A stretch of DNA of 64,000 nucleotides from Sphingopyxis bauzanensis (GCF_002205675.1 NZ_NISK01000005.1:1-64000), one strand, 5' to 3'. Counted from the stretch's first letter, positions 8,836 to 19,959 are shown. The notes: a model not told the origin generated them from the sequence alone. Numbers and translations: made by a program.

Positions 8836-9282
8836 CTATTGATCGATGATGATCGTACCGGGGTGATGCTTGTCGAGGTGGCGCTTGATGATCTTCAGAT
8901 TGCGCGAGTTCGAGCGGAAGAACAGATCGAACGCATCGCCGACGAGCGGGATCGCGCCGAGCGCGGTGTCGATGCCCAGATTGCCCGCCATCCGCCAGAG
9001 CTTCCACTTCGGCATGCCCAGGTTGCGCGCTTCCCAGATCAGATAGGCGCCCATCAGACCGGCGATGACGTCGCCGACCACCGGCACCAGCCCGACAATC
9101 GCGTCGAGCCCGACCGGGCGGTTGATGCCGGGAATGACGAAGCTGCGTTCGAGTAGAATTTCCAGCGTCTCGACGCGCTTGCGCAGCGCTGCGGGGTCGG
9201 TGCGGTTCTCGATCAGCGCGTCGAAAATGGCGTCTGGATTGGGCGGCGAGGGGGCCATGGCGGTGCTTTCATAAAGCGCCAC
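8836..9282 (-). CDS. DUF4112 family membrane protein
   Basis: 148 residues, or 140 if translation begins at the internal ATG at 9258. The family pattern is clear: LLERSFVIPGINRPVGLDAI, VGLVPVVGDVIAGLMGAYLI and GNLGIDTALGAIPLVGDAFD. This gives hydrophobic hairpin segments with a Gly-Asp turn in each. It is probably a small inner-membrane protein with no assigned biochemical role. It ends 16 bases upstream of the repeat side and follows the OppA-like lipoprotein gene on the same strand with a gap of 15 bases, so the two may be co-transcribed. Confidence 0.85.
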   Translation of the reverse strand: MALYESTAMAPSPPNPDAIFDALIENRTDPAALRKRVETLEILLERSFVIPGINRPVGLDAIVGLVPVVGDVIAGLMGAYLIWEARNLGMPKWKLWRMAGNLGIDTALGAIPLVGDAFDLFFRSNSRNLKIIKRHLDKHHPGTIIIDQ

Positions 9283-9297
9283 GACGGCGCCAAGGAA

Positions 9298-10824
9298 TTA
9301 GTTGGGAGCGGCGATCACATGATTCAATGGGTGCTGCGCGCGACCGTTGGCGCGCAGACCGGTCAGCCGCTGCGCCGCGACCGACCAGCGGAGCGGCGTC
9401 GCGAGCGGGATGAAGGGGGTGTAGCGCGTCAGGACAACTTCGGCTTCCACCAGTTGCTCGGCGCGCTGGCCGATATCGATGTTGCGCATCGTTTGCTCGA
9501 TCAGGACTTGCGCGTCGCGATTGCACAGGGTGTCGCGCCGACACGACAGGCGGCGCAGCGCCCACAGTGGATCGTCATTGGGTGCGACCTCGTCGATCAG
9601 CCGCAGGTCGGCGGTCGATGCCATGGTGACGCGGCGGCTTGGCACGCCGATCGCGGCAAAATCGGCAGCCACATAGGCGAAGAGGATACGGCCACCCGGC
9701 GAGTCGGGCACAGCGATGCGGATCGGATCGATCTCGCGCCCCGCTGCCCGCCACGCGTCGACGACGCGTCTGGCCTGCGTCTGCCGCGATGCATCGTCAT
9801 ATCCCGCCCATGCGGGCAACATCGGCGCCGGTCCGCTATCGCGCGTGTGAACGTCGGGGCGGAGCGTCAGCTGTTCCTGCCACTCCTCCAGACCAAAGGC
9901 ATCAACCAGTCGCTCGCGCCGGATCGCACGGGCCAAGGCGTCGCGATTGGTGTCGGTCGCCAGAAAGCCTTCGGCGCGGATAAAGCTCAATCCGAACAGA
10001 CCGGGAGCGGGATCGACCACCAGCCGCGACCGCGCGATGTTCGACGCGGCGAAATAGGGGAGGGTGGAAAACCGGCCGCCAACCACGCCATCGGCATAGC
10101 CATTCTTGAACCGCGCCAGCGCTCCGGCGGGGGAGGTGCCGACGAGTTCGATCGATGCGGCAGGATCGTTCGCCGCTGCTTCGGCGGCCTCCGGGTCTTC
10201 GGCCAGCGGATCGGGAACGGGCGACAGCAAGATCGCGCGCCCGATCTTGCGCGCCCGCATCGGTCCCCAGCCCAAGCCCTTGTTGACGATCGCCATCGAC
10301 GGCTGCGCCAGCAGCTCGAGGATCGCAGGCTGCGGCACCGCCAGGCGGATTTCGATCACCGTCTCGGTCATCGCCCGGATCGTCTCGATCTCCGGAAAGT
10401 CGTTTTTGAGCATGTGGCGGCTCGCGGGCGCCAGATAGGTCCGCAGGATCGCCGTGACGTCCTTTGCGGTCACCTTGCGACCGTTGCTCCATTTCGCTTC
10501 GCGCAGACGAAAGATGTAGCTCCGCCCATCAGCGGTGACAGTCCAGCGGTCGGCCAGGCCGGTGTCGATCTGTCCCTCGCCATCATAGCTGACCAGCCCT
10601 TGCGAGGTGGCGTCAAGCAGCGCGGCATTGGTCGCGGACAGCTCGCCGTTTAGCGGGTTGGCGGCGGGATTGATCGACCCCATCGCGGCAATCCGCACCG
10701 GTCCACGTTCGCCGAACAAGCCGCAGCTGCCCAGCGAAAGCAGTAAGAGGCCAGCGGCGGCGGCGATCTGCGTCCAGTTCTGCGATCGGTTGATTGACGG
10801 CAACATCGCCGCCATCATAGACAT
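9298..10824 (-). CDS. Family 5 (OppA/DppA-like) extracellular solute-binding lipoprotein
   Basis: About 508 residues from the ATG at 10824; other in-frame ATGs lie just inside. The signal peptide ends in a lipobox (LLLLSLGSC). The mature part has the SBP-5 signature region (GLVSYDGEGQIDTGLADRWT, then YIFRLREAKWSNGRKVTAKD). Family members bind peptides or other solutes and pass them to ABC permeases. No permease or ATPase partner is adjacent, so this one may work alone or with a distant system. It reads away from tRNA-Leu, with 56 bases between them. Confidence 0.85.
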   Translation of the reverse strand: MSMMAAMLPSINRSQNWTQIAAAAGLLLLSLGSCGLFGERGPVRIAAMGSINPAANPLNGELSATNAALLDATSQGLVSYDGEGQIDTGLADRWTVTADGRSYIFRLREAKWSNGRKVTAKDVTAILRTYLAPASRHMLKNDFPEIETIRAMTETVIEIRLAVPQPAILELLAQPSMAIVNKGLGWGPMRARKIGRAILLSPVPDPLAEDPEAAEAAANDPAASIELVGTSPAGALARFKNGYADGVVGGRFSTLPYFAASNIARSRLVVDPAPGLFGLSFIRAEGFLATDTNRDALARAIRRERLVDAFGLEEWQEQLTLRPDVHTRDSGPAPMLPAWAGYDDASRQTQARRVVDAWRAAGREIDPIRIAVPDSPGGRILFAYVAADFAAIGVPSRRVTMASTADLRLIDEVAPNDDPLWALRRLSCRRDTLCNRDAQVLIEQTMRNIDIGQRAEQLVEAEVVLTRYTPFIPLATPLRWSVAAQRLTGLRANGRAQHPLNHVIAAPN

Positions 10825-10880
10825 GCCGTGCAAATCCGAAAGTGGGCATGCGGCTTGCCGTGAGCTCAAAATAGAAATGC

Positions 10881-10966
10881 TGGTGCGGACGGCGGGACTT
10901 GAACCCGCATATCCAGAGGATGGCAGATTTTAAGTCTGCTGCGTCTACCGATTTCGCCACGTCCGC
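10881..10966 (-). tRNA. tRNA-Leu (anticodon UAA)
   Basis: The reverse complement begins GCGGACGTGGCG and ends GTCCGCACCA, giving a 7-base acceptor stem and an encoded CCA. The anticodon arm is GCAGA-CTTAAAA-TCTGC with UAA at positions 34-36. A long variable arm fits leucine, and the T arm contains GGTTCAAGTCC. Confidence 0.95.
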
Positions 10967-11055
10967 ACGGTGCAGCCGGTCAAGCCGATGGGCTGATTCA
11001 CGTCAAGCGCTGTTTGCTGCTTCACCCGGTAGTCGTGCTCGGCTAGACGGCAGGG

Positions 11056-11994
11056 ATGACAGCAGTTCTTCAGATTTCCGGCCTCGGAAAAACCTATAAA
11101 AGCGGTCACGTCGCGCTCAGCGATGTCGATCTTTCGATCAACAAAGGCGAGATTTTCGCCCTGCTCGGGCCAAATGGAGCGGGCAAGACGACGCTGATCA
11201 GCATCGTCTGCGGTATCGTCACCGCCAGCGCGGGAACGGTGACCGTTGCCGGGCATGATCATGCGCGTGACTATCGCGCCGCGCGGACGATGATCGGGCT
11301 GGTGCCGCAGGAACTGCACACCGATGCGTTCGAAACGGTGCTGGCGACGGTCAGCTTCTCGCGCGGGTTGTTCGGAAAACCGCGCGATCCCGGCTTCATC
11401 GAGCAATTGCTGCGCGACCTGTCGCTATGGGACAAGCGCAATGCCAAGATCATGGAGCTGTCGGGCGGCATGAAGCGCCGCGTGATGATCGCCAAGGCAC
11501 TGAGCCATGAGCCCGACATCCTGTTCCTCGACGAGCCGACCGCGGGGGTCGATGTCGAGCTGCGCCGCGATATGTGGCAAATGGTCCACGGATTGCGCGA
11601 GCGCGGCGTGACGATCATCCTGACCACCCATTATATCGAAGAGGCCGAGGAAATGGCCGACCGCGTTGGGGTGATCAGCAAGGGGCGGTTGATCCTGGTC
11701 GAGGAAAAGCACGCACTGATCAAGAAATTGGGGCGCAAGACGCTGACGCTCAACCTCGCCGAGCCGCTCGTGACCGTGCCGGGCGAACTGGCCGACTGGA
11801 AGTTGGCACTGACGGGTGATGGGCATGAACTCGTCTATGAATTCGACAGTCAGGCCGAGGCGACCGGCGTGCCGTCGCTGCTGCGGCGGATGAGCGACAT
11901 CGGGATCGCGTTCAAGGATCTGCACACCAAACAAAGCTCGCTCGAGGATATCTTCGTCGGGCTGGTCCATGAAACCAAGGGAGAGGCCGCATGA
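11056..11994 (+). CDS. ABC transporter ATP-binding protein (ABC-2 exporter)
   Basis: 312 residues. Walker A is GPNGAGKTT, the signature is [15 protein letters not shown], Walker B is [12 protein letters not shown] and the switch His is in [16 protein letters not shown]-terminal extension of about 80 residues follows, as is usual for ABC-2/DrrA-type ATPases. Its stop overlaps the start of the permease gene (ATGA at 11991-11994), so the two subunits are translationally coupled. The substrate is not evident; the family exports drugs, polysaccharides or lipids. GGCAGGG serves as ribosome binding site right before the ATG. Confidence 0.95.
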   Translation: MTAVLQISGLGKTYKSGHVALSDVDLSINKGEIFALLGPNGAGKTTLISIVCGIVTASAGTVTVAGHDHARDYRAARTMIGLVPQELHTDAFETVLATVSFSRGLFGKPRDPGFIEQLLRDLSLWDKRNAKIMELSGGMKRRVMIAKALSHEPDILFLDEPTAGVDVELRRDMWQMVHGLRERGVTIILTTHYIEEAEEMADRVGVISKGRLILVEEKHALIKKLGRKTLTLNLAEPLVTVPGELADWKLALTGDGHELVYEFDSQAEATGVPSLLRRMSDIGIAFKDLHTKQSSLEDIFVGLVHETKGEAA

Positions 11995-12758
11995 CCGCGA
12001 ACTGGCGCGGCGTGCGCGCGATCTATGCGTTTGAACTCGCGCGCTTCGGGCGCACCGTCTGGACCAGTCTGGCGCTGCCCGTCATCACCACGGCGCTCTA
12101 CTTCGTTGTGTTCGGATCGGCGATCGGCGGCCGGATGAGTGAGGTTGGCGGGGTGCCTTATGGTGCCTTCATCGTCCCCGGGCTGATGATGCTGACGATG
12201 TTCACTGAAAGCATCAGCAACGCCTCGTTCGGCATCTATATGCCCAAATGGACCGGGACGATTTACGAGATGTTGTCGGCGCCGCTGTCGCCGCTCGAAA
12301 CGGTGATCGCTTATGTCGGCGCGGCGGCGACCAAGTCGGTGATCATCGGCGCAATCATCTTTGCTACCGCGCATCTCTTTGTCGATGTTCAGGTCGCGCA
12401 TCCGCTGCTGATGGTCGGCTTCATGCTGCTGATGGCGGTCACTTTCTGCCTGTTCGGTTTCATCATCGGCATCTGGGCGCAAAGTTTCGAGCAGTTGCAA
12501 GTGATCCCGATGCTGGTGATCTATCCGCTGACCTTCCTCGGCGGTGCCTTTTATTCGCTCGATATGCTGCCCGCGGCTTGGCGGACGGTGACGCTGTTCA
12601 ACCCCGTGGTCTATCTGATCAGCGGCTTCCGCTGGACCTTCTTTGGCAAGGGCGACGTCGGCATCGAGGTGAGCATGGCCGCGGTTGCGCTGTTCTTTGC
12701 GCTGTGCCTGGGCGTGATCTTCTGGGTGTTCCGGACCGGCTATCGATTGAAGAACTGA
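11991..12758 (+). CDS. ABC-2 type transporter permease
   Basis: 255 residues with six predicted membrane segments and the ABC-2 signature ([20 protein letters not shown], then [12 protein letters not shown]). It is the membrane partner of the ATPase whose gene it overlaps by four bases. In length and arrangement it matches YadH/NodJ-like permeases. The transported molecule is unknown. Confidence 0.94.
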   Translation: MTANWRGVRAIYAFELARFGRTVWTSLALPVITTALYFVVFGSAIGGRMSEVGGVPYGAFIVPGLMMLTMFTESISNASFGIYMPKWTGTIYEMLSAPLSPLETVIAYVGAAATKSVIIGAIIFATAHLFVDVQVAHPLLMVGFMLLMAVTFCLFGFIIGIWAQSFEQLQVIPMLVIYPLTFLGGAFYSLDMLPAAWRTVTLFNPVVYLISGFRWTFFGKGDVGIEVSMAAVALFFALCLGVIFWVFRTGYRLKN

Positions 12759-12881
12759 CAGTCGCCAGCGTTGCCGGAGCAGCGCTGGCGGACGATGCCA
12801 GCCGTGATCGCGGCGCCGACGAAGTCGGCGCGCCAATTTTCGGGCGATCGAAATCATAGAGCGAAAAGGACGCGAAACTTA

Positions 12882-12904
12882 ACGCCAGCGACTGGGGCTG
12901 GCGT
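12882..12904 (-). terminator. Possible terminator of ihfB
   Basis: On the minus strand, 18 bases after the ihfB stop, a hairpin (ACGCCAG with CTGGCGT, 9-base loop) is followed by TTAAGTTT. The T-run is weak, so this is a tentative call. Confidence 0.4.
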
Positions 12905-12921
12905 CGCCGCGACCGACGATT

Positions 12922-13200
12922 TTAGTCGTTCAGCCGCTCGCGCATTTCCTTGCCGGGTTTGAAATAAGGCACATTCTTGGCCTTCACATCGACCGACGCA
13001 CCCGTGCGCGGATTGCGGCCGGTGCGTGATTCGCGCGCCCGGGTCGAGAACGCGCCAAAGCCGCGCAGCTCGACGCGGCCCCCCGCCGCCAGCTGCTCGA
13101 CGATGGAATCGAAAAACGTATCGACGATGCGTTCGACTTCGTCGACCCGCAAATCGCTGTTTTCGCTTGCGATCTTCTGAACCAGTTCTGACCGGATCAT
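12922..13200 (-). CDS. ihfB: Integration host factor subunit beta
   Basis: 92 residues, the usual length. The start ([18 protein letters not shown]), the arm region [20 protein letters not shown] and the DNA-intercalating proline in NPRTG identify the HU/IHF family. The beta-subunit assignment rests on the sequence and on its place downstream of rpsA, a conserved order in Proteobacteria. IHF bends DNA at specific sites for transcription, replication and recombination. A strong hairpin terminator separates it from rpsA, so it probably has its own promoter in 13201-13340. Confidence 0.93.
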   Translation of the reverse strand: MIRSELVQKIASENSDLRVDEVERIVDTFFDSIVEQLAAGGRVELRGFGAFSTRARESRTGRNPRTGASVDVKAKNVPYFKPGKEMRERLND

Positions 13201-13344
13201 CTGCTTCCCCTAGTTATAAGTCACGCATCTCCCGCCGAAGCGGGCGTCCGGTCGTTGCCGGTCCTTTCTTTGCGCGAGACCCCTCCCAACGCGCGCAGAA
13301 GGTATCACGAATCACTGTCTGGTCAAAATATATCACTGAAAGAA

Positions 13345-13377
13345 AAAGGCCCGCAGAGGGACACTCTGCGGGCCTTT
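13345..13377. terminator. Strong bidirectional-looking terminator after rpsA
   Basis: A perfect 14-base stem (AAAGGCCCGCAGAG with CTCTGCGGGCCTTT, 5-base loop) has A/T tracts on both sides. It lies 28 bases past the rpsA stop and isolates rpsA from ihfB. Confidence 0.85.
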
Positions 13378-13404
13378 AATTTCACCGGACGGCGGAGAGA
13401 AGAA

Positions 13405-15117
13405 TTAATCCTTCTTGCCGGCCTTCAGCGCTTCGCCGAGGATGTCGCCGAGCGAGGCGCCCGAGTCCGACGAACCATATTGTTCGACGGCCTGCTTCTC
13501 TTCGGCGATCTGCATCGCCTTGACCGAGAAGTTCGGCTTTTTCGAACGGTCGAAGCCGATGACCATCGCATCGAACTTCTGACCGACCTGGTAACGCTCG
13601 GCGCGCTGTTCGTCGCGGTCGCGGCCAAGGTCGGCGCGCTTGATGAAGCCGGTGGCGCCATCGTCGCCAGCCTGGACTTCGAGGCCGTTGTCGCGAACTT
13701 CGAGGACGGTCACGGTGACGACGTCGTTCTTCTTCACCGAACCCGCAGCGGCAACGCCGCCGCCAACGGCCGGAGCACCCTTTTCAAGCTGCTTGATGCC
13801 AAGGCTGATGCGTTCCTTCTCGACATCGACGTCGAGCACGACAACCTGCACGGCCTCGCCCTTGCGGTGGAGGTGCAGCGCTTCTTCGCCCGAGATGCCC
13901 CAGGCGATGTCCGACATGTGAACCATGCCGTCGACGTCGCCGGGCAGGCCAACGAACAGACCGAATTCGGTCGCGTTCTTGACTTCGCCTTCGACGACCG
14001 AGCCGACGGGGTGGGTGTCGGCGAATGCGCCCCAAGGGTTCGACTGAGCCTGCTTGAGGCCCAGCGAAATGCGGCGCTTGTCGCTGTCGACTTCGAGGAC
14101 GATGACATCGACTTCCTGGCTCGTCGAAACGATCTTGCCGGGGTGGACGTTCTTCTTGACCCACGACATTTCGCTGACGTGGACCAGGCCTTCGATGCCG
14201 GCTTCGAGTTCGACGAAGGCACCGTAATCGGTGATGTTCGTGACCACACCCGACAGCTTCGCACCGACGGGATATTTGGCGGCGACGCCTTCCCAAGGAT
14301 CGCTTTCGAGCTGCTTCATGCCCAGGCTGATACGCTGAGTGTCGCGGTTGATGCGGATGATCTGCACCTTGACGGTGTCACCGATGTTGATGACTTCGCT
14401 CGGGTGGTTGACGCGCTTGTAGCTCATGTCGGTGACATGCAGCAGGCCGTCGATGCCGCCGAGGTCGACGAACGCACCATAATCGGTGATGTTCTTGACC
14501 GCGCCTTCGATGATCTGGCCTTCTTCCAGGTTCAGGATCAAGCCCGAACGCTGTTCAGCGCGCGTTTCTTCGAGAATGGCGCGGCGCGACACGACGATGT
14601 TGCCGCGGCGGCGATCCATCTTGAGGATCTGGAACGGCTGCGGCAGGTCCATCAGCGGGCCGACGTCACGCACGGGGCGGATATCGACCTGCGAACCGGG
14701 AAGGAACGCCACGGCGCCGCCCAGGTCGACGGTGAAGCCGCCCTTGACGCGGCCAAAGATGACGCCTTCGACGCGCGCTTCCTTGTTGAATTCTTCTTCC
14801 AGGCGGTCCCAGGCGGCTTCGCGGCGGGCGCGGTCGCGGGACAGCATGGTTTCGCCATTGGCGTTTTCGACGCGGTCGACATAGACTTCGACTTCGTCAC
14901 CGACTTTGATGTCGGCCTTCTGGCCCGGCATCGCGAATTCGCGCAGCGGCACGCGGCCTTCGCTCTTCAAACCGATGTCGATGACTGCCAGGTCGTTTTC
15001 GATCGCGGTGACGGTGCCCTTGACGACGCGGCCTTCAAAGCCGCCGTCCGCACCACCAAGCGATTCATTGAGCATCGCGGCGAAATCGTCGCGCGTCGGA
15101 AAAGCCGTAGTGGCCAT
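13405..15117 (-). CDS. rpsA: 30S ribosomal protein S1
   Basis: 570 residues with six S1 RNA-binding repeats. The first two, divergent repeats bind the ribosome (VVKGTVTAIENDLAVIDIGL, VEGVIFGRVKGGFTVDLGG). The later ones are canonical (IEGAVKNITDYGAFVDLGG, LSGVVTNITDYGAFVELEAG, VEGEVKNATEFGLFVGL). It delivers mRNA to the 30S subunit. It lies downstream of cmk, as in most Proteobacteria, but a terminator-like hairpin and about 275 bases separate them, so it is likely transcribed on its own. A 700-codon open frame on the opposite strand is a GC-rich shadow. Confidence 0.98.
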   Translation of the reverse strand: MATTAFPTRDDFAAMLNESLGGADGGFEGRVVKGTVTAIENDLAVIDIGLKSEGRVPLREFAMPGQKADIKVGDEVEVYVDRVENANGETMLSRDRARREAAWDRLEEEFNKEARVEGVIFGRVKGGFTVDLGGAVAFLPGSQVDIRPVRDVGPLMDLPQPFQILKMDRRRGNIVVSRRAILEETRAEQRSGLILNLEEGQIIEGAVKNITDYGAFVDLGGIDGLLHVTDMSYKRVNHPSEVINIGDTVKVQIIRINRDTQRISLGMKQLESDPWEGVAAKYPVGAKLSGVVTNITDYGAFVELEAGIEGLVHVSEMSWVKKNVHPGKIVSTSQEVDVIVLEVDSDKRRISLGLKQAQSNPWGAFADTHPVGSVVEGEVKNATEFGLFVGLPGDVDGMVHMSDIAWGISGEEALHLHRKGEAVQVVVLDVDVEKERISLGIKQLEKGAPAVGGGVAAAGSVKKNDVVTVTVLEVRDNGLEVQAGDDGATGFIKRADLGRDRDEQRAERYQVGQKFDAMVIGFDRSKKPNFSVKAMQIAEEKQAVEQYGSSDSGASLGDILGEALKAGKKD

Positions 15118-15255
15118 AGAGATATATTCCTTACTTCATTTGTTCCGGCCAAGCGGTTGGTTCCGCTGGTCTTAATGGCCGATCTGTCCTGCCCGCCGGA
15201 TGCGATGCAGAACATCCTTCGGACCAGAGCGGACGGGGCAGGGGCAAAGCAGAAA

Positions 15256-15284
15256 GGGCGCGACGAGATTGCCTCGTCACGCCC
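15256..15284 (-). terminator. Probable terminator of the aroA-cmk transcript
   Basis: On the minus strand downstream of cmk, a 12-base stem (GGGCGTGACGAG with CTCGTCGCGCCC, one G-T pair) is followed by CTTTCTGCTTT. It sits in the 275-base gap between cmk and rpsA; the rest of that gap presumably holds the rpsA promoter and leader. Confidence 0.65.
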
Positions 15285-15392
15285 GACGCCCGGTTGCGGG
15301 CGGCGGTTGTCCATGCCTCGACCGGCTGAAAGGCCCGTCGGACCGGGCGCCTATAGGGCGCAAACCCTACAAACGCAAGGTAGAAAGCCGGT

Positions 15393-17371
<1,979 letters not shown>

Positions 17372-17471
17372 TTACAATCTGGCAAGGCGCACGCCGATTT
17401 GATGGACGCCGCGCAGGCAGCCGTCGCTCTCCACACATTCTATTCTGTTTCCAGAAGGTTACGAGGCATAT

Positions 17472-17795
17472 ATGATCAAGGCTGAATGGGGCACGAAACG
17501 CAGCTGCCCGAAATGCGCCACGCGATTCTATGATTTGACCAAGGATGATCCGGTCAACTGCATCAATTGCGGTTATAACTGGATCCCGGAATCGGTGCTG
17601 AAATCGAAGCAGTCGACCCCGTTCGAGGTCGAAAAGCCCGGCAAGACCGTCAAGGAAGAGGTCGTCGTCGACGAGGATCTGGATCTGGACGTCGATGTCG
17701 ACGAGGATAATGACTCGCCCGACAATGACGTCGACCTGGGCGGCGACGACGATCTGGGCGTTGCGACTGCGGATGACGACGACGTCGAAACCTGA
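17472..17795 (+). CDS. TIGR02300 (FYDLN acid) family protein
   Basis: 107 residues. The N-terminal half has a four-Cys zinc-ribbon-like arrangement (CPKCATRFYDLTKDDP and CINCGYNW) containing the FYDL signature. The C-terminal half is strongly acidic (DEDLDLDVDVDEDNDS). It is a conserved alphaproteobacterial protein without a proven function. It diverges from aroA, a linkage common in this class. Confidence 0.93.
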   Translation: MIKAEWGTKRSCPKCATRFYDLTKDDPVNCINCGYNWIPESVLKSKQSTPFEVEKPGKTVKEEVVVDEDLDLDVDVDEDNDSPDNDVDLGGDDDLGVATADDDDVET

Positions 17796-17804
17796 TTTTT
17801 GTTT

Positions 17805-17846
17805 CAAGGGGCCAAAAAGGCATCGTCCGATGCATTTGGCCCCTTG
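17805..17846 (+). terminator. Hairpin terminator after the TIGR02300 gene
   Basis: A perfect 12-base inverted repeat (CAAGGGGCCAAA with TTTGGCCCCTTG) begins 9 bases after the stop, with GATTTTTGTTT before it. An inner stem is possible too (GCATCG with CGATGC). There is no strong T-run after it, so termination is likely but not certain. Confidence 0.6.
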
Positions 17847-17923
17847 CATCAGCCGCCCGCACTGTTAAAGGCGGCAACCCGATCGCAGGCGCCACGATGG
17901 CGAGGGCGATCGAATGAAGATGT

Positions 17924-17999
17924 GGGGCCTTAGCTCAGCTGGGAGAGCGCCTGCATGGCATGCAGGAGGTCAGCGGTTCGATCCCGCTAGGCTCCACCA
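17924..17999 (+). tRNA. tRNA-Ala (anticodon GGC)
   Basis: The 76-base sequence runs from GGGGCCTTAGCTCAG to the encoded CCA. The anticodon arm is CCTGC-ATGGCAT-GCAGG with GGC at 34-36. The T arm reads GCGGTTCGATCCCGC. It marks the left border of a region rich in toxin-antitoxin modules. I found no obvious direct repeat of its 3' end further right in the window. Confidence 0.96.
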
Positions 18000-18084
18000 T
18001 TTTCACGCCAAACCTATTGAAATAGGTGGTTATTTGGGGCAGCTAATCGCTGTCCCCTCATTCTTACCAACATTTAATTCGCGG

Positions 18085-18627
18085 TTAGGCTGGCCTTTCG
18101 CTTGCGCTTTTGCGCTTGTCGGCCTGTTCGGGGGCCTGTGGTCCGCCCTCAAACTGGGACCAACGAAGCAAGAATCGGCTGCCTTTGACCTTGGGCAGCG
18201 ATTTGCGGTCGACCAATGTGCCGCTGACCTCGAAGTCCGGGGAAGTCCTGACAAGCAGCACCCTGCTGAAGTTCCGGCTCACACTGAGTCGCACCACTTC
18301 ATTTTGCTTGAAGGGGGTACTCGTCTTCAGTTCGACGAAATCATTGCCAAGGCGGTCATCGGAGCCTTGCGCGTAATTTTAGTGCAGCCTGATGCCGTAA
18401 GCGATCGCCCCATATAGTTCGCCGATGTCACCATAGACCTGAAGATGACGATCGGTCCGACGAAAATAGTCCTGCGCGGTGCCGAGAAGGTCTTGGAAGA
18501 TAGGTGCGAGGGACAGGTCGGCATCCGGGAAGCGGGCACGCAGTTGTCGCTGCTCATCTTGATAATTCAGCTCATCCCAGCTGATCTATTCGCCATCGTC
18601 CCATATCGCATTGTCCGGTCCCAGCAT
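18085..18627 (-). pseudogene. Unrecognised gene interrupted by two nonsense codons
   Basis: One reading frame stays coherent for 180 codons from the ATG at 18627 (MLGPDNAIWDDGE) to the stop at 18085. It contains TAG at 18588-18586 (codon 14) and TAA at 18381-18379 (codon 83). The protein-like stretches are QLRARFPDADLSLAPIFQDL, VYGDIGELYGAIAYGIRLH, LGNDFVELKTSTPFKQNEVV and SRNFSRVLLVRTSPDFEVSG. The flanking residues suggest that both stops replace tyrosine codons. I do not recognise the family; the FVELKT...LLVR pattern recalls small nuclease-fold or DUF proteins of mobile regions, but this is a guess. It lies between tRNA-Ala and the RES module. Confidence 0.6.
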
Positions 18628-18704
18628 GCCGCAATCCCCGAATGACCGACGAGCCGAAGCTCGCCGCAAAAGCTGAGGATCGGTTTAAGACGCTGCGAAT
18701 CGTC

Positions 18705-19415
18705 TCACACCTCAAGCCGATAAACTGGACCGTTTCCGTCGAGGCGAAGCTCGTGGATCATGTCGATCCGCGTCCCATTCCAGTGATAGCGAAAATGCCG
18801 CCCTTGCACTGGGATGGCGACCACGTCGGGCCAGAACGCCGCCACGCATTCGCCGCCGGGGTTTCTGACCGATGGATAGACGATGCCGTTGCCGCCGTCG
18901 CTCCGCCGGTCGCGCGCATAGGCCTGCGAGGACGCATAATCGTCGGGTGCAAGCAGGGCTGCAAAGCCGATACCCCTGATATCGTGCAACACGGTCCCGA
19001 CCGCGCCGACAAGCTCGCGCATGTCCGAAATCCAGCCAGGCTCGTCGCGGCTGTCTCCCAATCGCTGGGCTTGGTGAAAGGAAACCTCTGCCACTGCGGT
19101 TTCGAACTCGCGTGCAGCATAATAGGCACCGAAATGTCCGTCGTGGAAGCGGCCGGGTCGATCGGGCGAGCAATGCGTAAATGGCGCCATTACATAGCTC
19201 GCCCCGGCGCCGGCGACGCGGCGCGCCACGGGCACGAGATCGAGATTGCCGATCGTCTCGGCGATTCGGGGATTGGTCTTGGTTTCAGCCGCCGCGAGCA
19301 GCTCCCAATCTGCGGGATCGGCGAGATCTTCGAACAGGTCGATCGGCGGATATTTGCTCTCGATCAGCCGAACAGCCGACGGCCAATCGACGGGGGACAG
19401 CGGCGCGTCGGCCAT
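18705..19415 (-). CDS. RES domain toxin (second module)
   Basis: 236 residues from the ATG at 19415, which follows the antitoxin stop by 7 bases with GAGGCTCGG before it; a longer frame upstream overlaps the antitoxin gene and is less likely. The RES core is visible as RFHDGHFGAYYAAREFETAV followed by AEVSFHQAQ, with LLAPDDYASSQAYARDRRSD and NGIVYPSVRNPGG further on. The sequence differs strongly from the RES toxin at 1775-2515, so this is not a recent duplication. Activity (NAD+ depletion) is inferred from the family. The gene appears intact. Confidence 0.88.
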   Translation of the reverse strand: MADAPLSPVDWPSAVRLIESKYPPIDLFEDLADPADWELLAAAETKTNPRIAETIGNLDLVPVARRVAGAGASYVMAPFTHCSPDRPGRFHDGHFGAYYAAREFETAVAEVSFHQAQRLGDSRDEPGWISDMRELVGAVGTVLHDIRGIGFAALLAPDDYASSQAYARDRRSDGGNGIVYPSVRNPGGECVAAFWPDVVAIPVQGRHFRYHWNGTRIDMIHELRLDGNGPVYRLEV

Positions 19416-19422
19416 CCGAGCC

Positions 19423-19833
19423 TCACCAGGCGCTGCGGTAACTGTCGAGATAGCGGCGAACGCGCATGAGATCGGTGAGCTGCCCACCAAGCATCACCTC
19501 GAGCGCCGTTCGCTCGCCAAAGGCGCGGTTCGGCGCCTTGATCCAGCGATAGCCGCGGTCGGCCTCAGTATAGAGAAGTCGCAGCGCCTTGTGGATACCG
19601 ATCAGGTTCGACAAGCGCGCAGCAAGATCAACGTTCCAGCGTCCGTATTCGCCCTGTTTCCAGCGTTGATAGGTCCGTACGGCGATATCGCCAAGAAGGA
19701 CTGTCGCTTGCGCATCGGTCACCCCCCAATGGTCGAACAGGCGGATTACGGCGCGCTGCATCGCCTGCACTTCCTCGGTCGAAAATTCGCGTGCCTGGGG
19801 CGGCACCGTGCCTTTGATAGCTACCAGCTGCAT
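19423..19833 (-). CDS. MbcA/ParS/Xre-type antitoxin (second module)
   Basis: 136 residues from the ATG at 19833, preceded by AGAGG about 7 bases upstream. An in-frame ATG at 19860 lies inside the operator palindrome and lacks a ribosome site, so I reject it. A helix-turn-helix is seen in LFDHWGVTDAQATVLLGD and RTYQRWKQGE, and the MbcA/ParS C-terminus in RLSNLIGIHKALRLLYTEAD, with the typical WIKAPNRAFG loop. It is the first gene of the pair with the RES toxin and is probably autoregulatory through the palindrome at 19849-19887. Confidence 0.88.
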   Translation of the reverse strand: MQLVAIKGTVPPQAREFSTEEVQAMQRAVIRLFDHWGVTDAQATVLLGDIAVRTYQRWKQGEYGRWNVDLAARLSNLIGIHKALRLLYTEADRGYRWIKAPNRAFGERTALEVMLGGQLTDLMRVRRYLDSYRSAW

Positions 19834-19848
19834 AAGAACCTCTGTCGA

Positions 19849-19889
19849 GACAATTGGCATGAATATGATGATAACGTGCCAATTGTCAA
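19849..19889 (-). promoter_or_regulatory. Promoter and palindromic operator of the second Xre-RES module
   Basis: A perfect 11-base inverted repeat, GACAATTGGCA (19849-19859) and TGCCAATTGTC (19877-19887), is separated by 17 bases. On the minus strand a consensus -35, TTGACA (19889-19884), overlaps one arm, and a TATTCA/ATATTC -10 lies next to the other. A repressor bound here would block the promoter. It lies directly upstream of the antitoxin start at 19833. Confidence 0.75.
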
Positions 19890-19959
19890 GATCGCCGCGG
19901 AGCCGCGAGGTTGGGCGTCGTCGCTCAAATTGCCAGTCGACCAGATTTCCGCACTTCTC

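Noticed and set aside
18379-18588. Stop-codon recoding (selenocysteine or pyrrolysine) in the tRNA-Ala-adjacent gene
   Set aside because: The stops are UAG and UAA, not UGA, the two differ, and no recoding signal is seen; simple nonsense mutations fit better.
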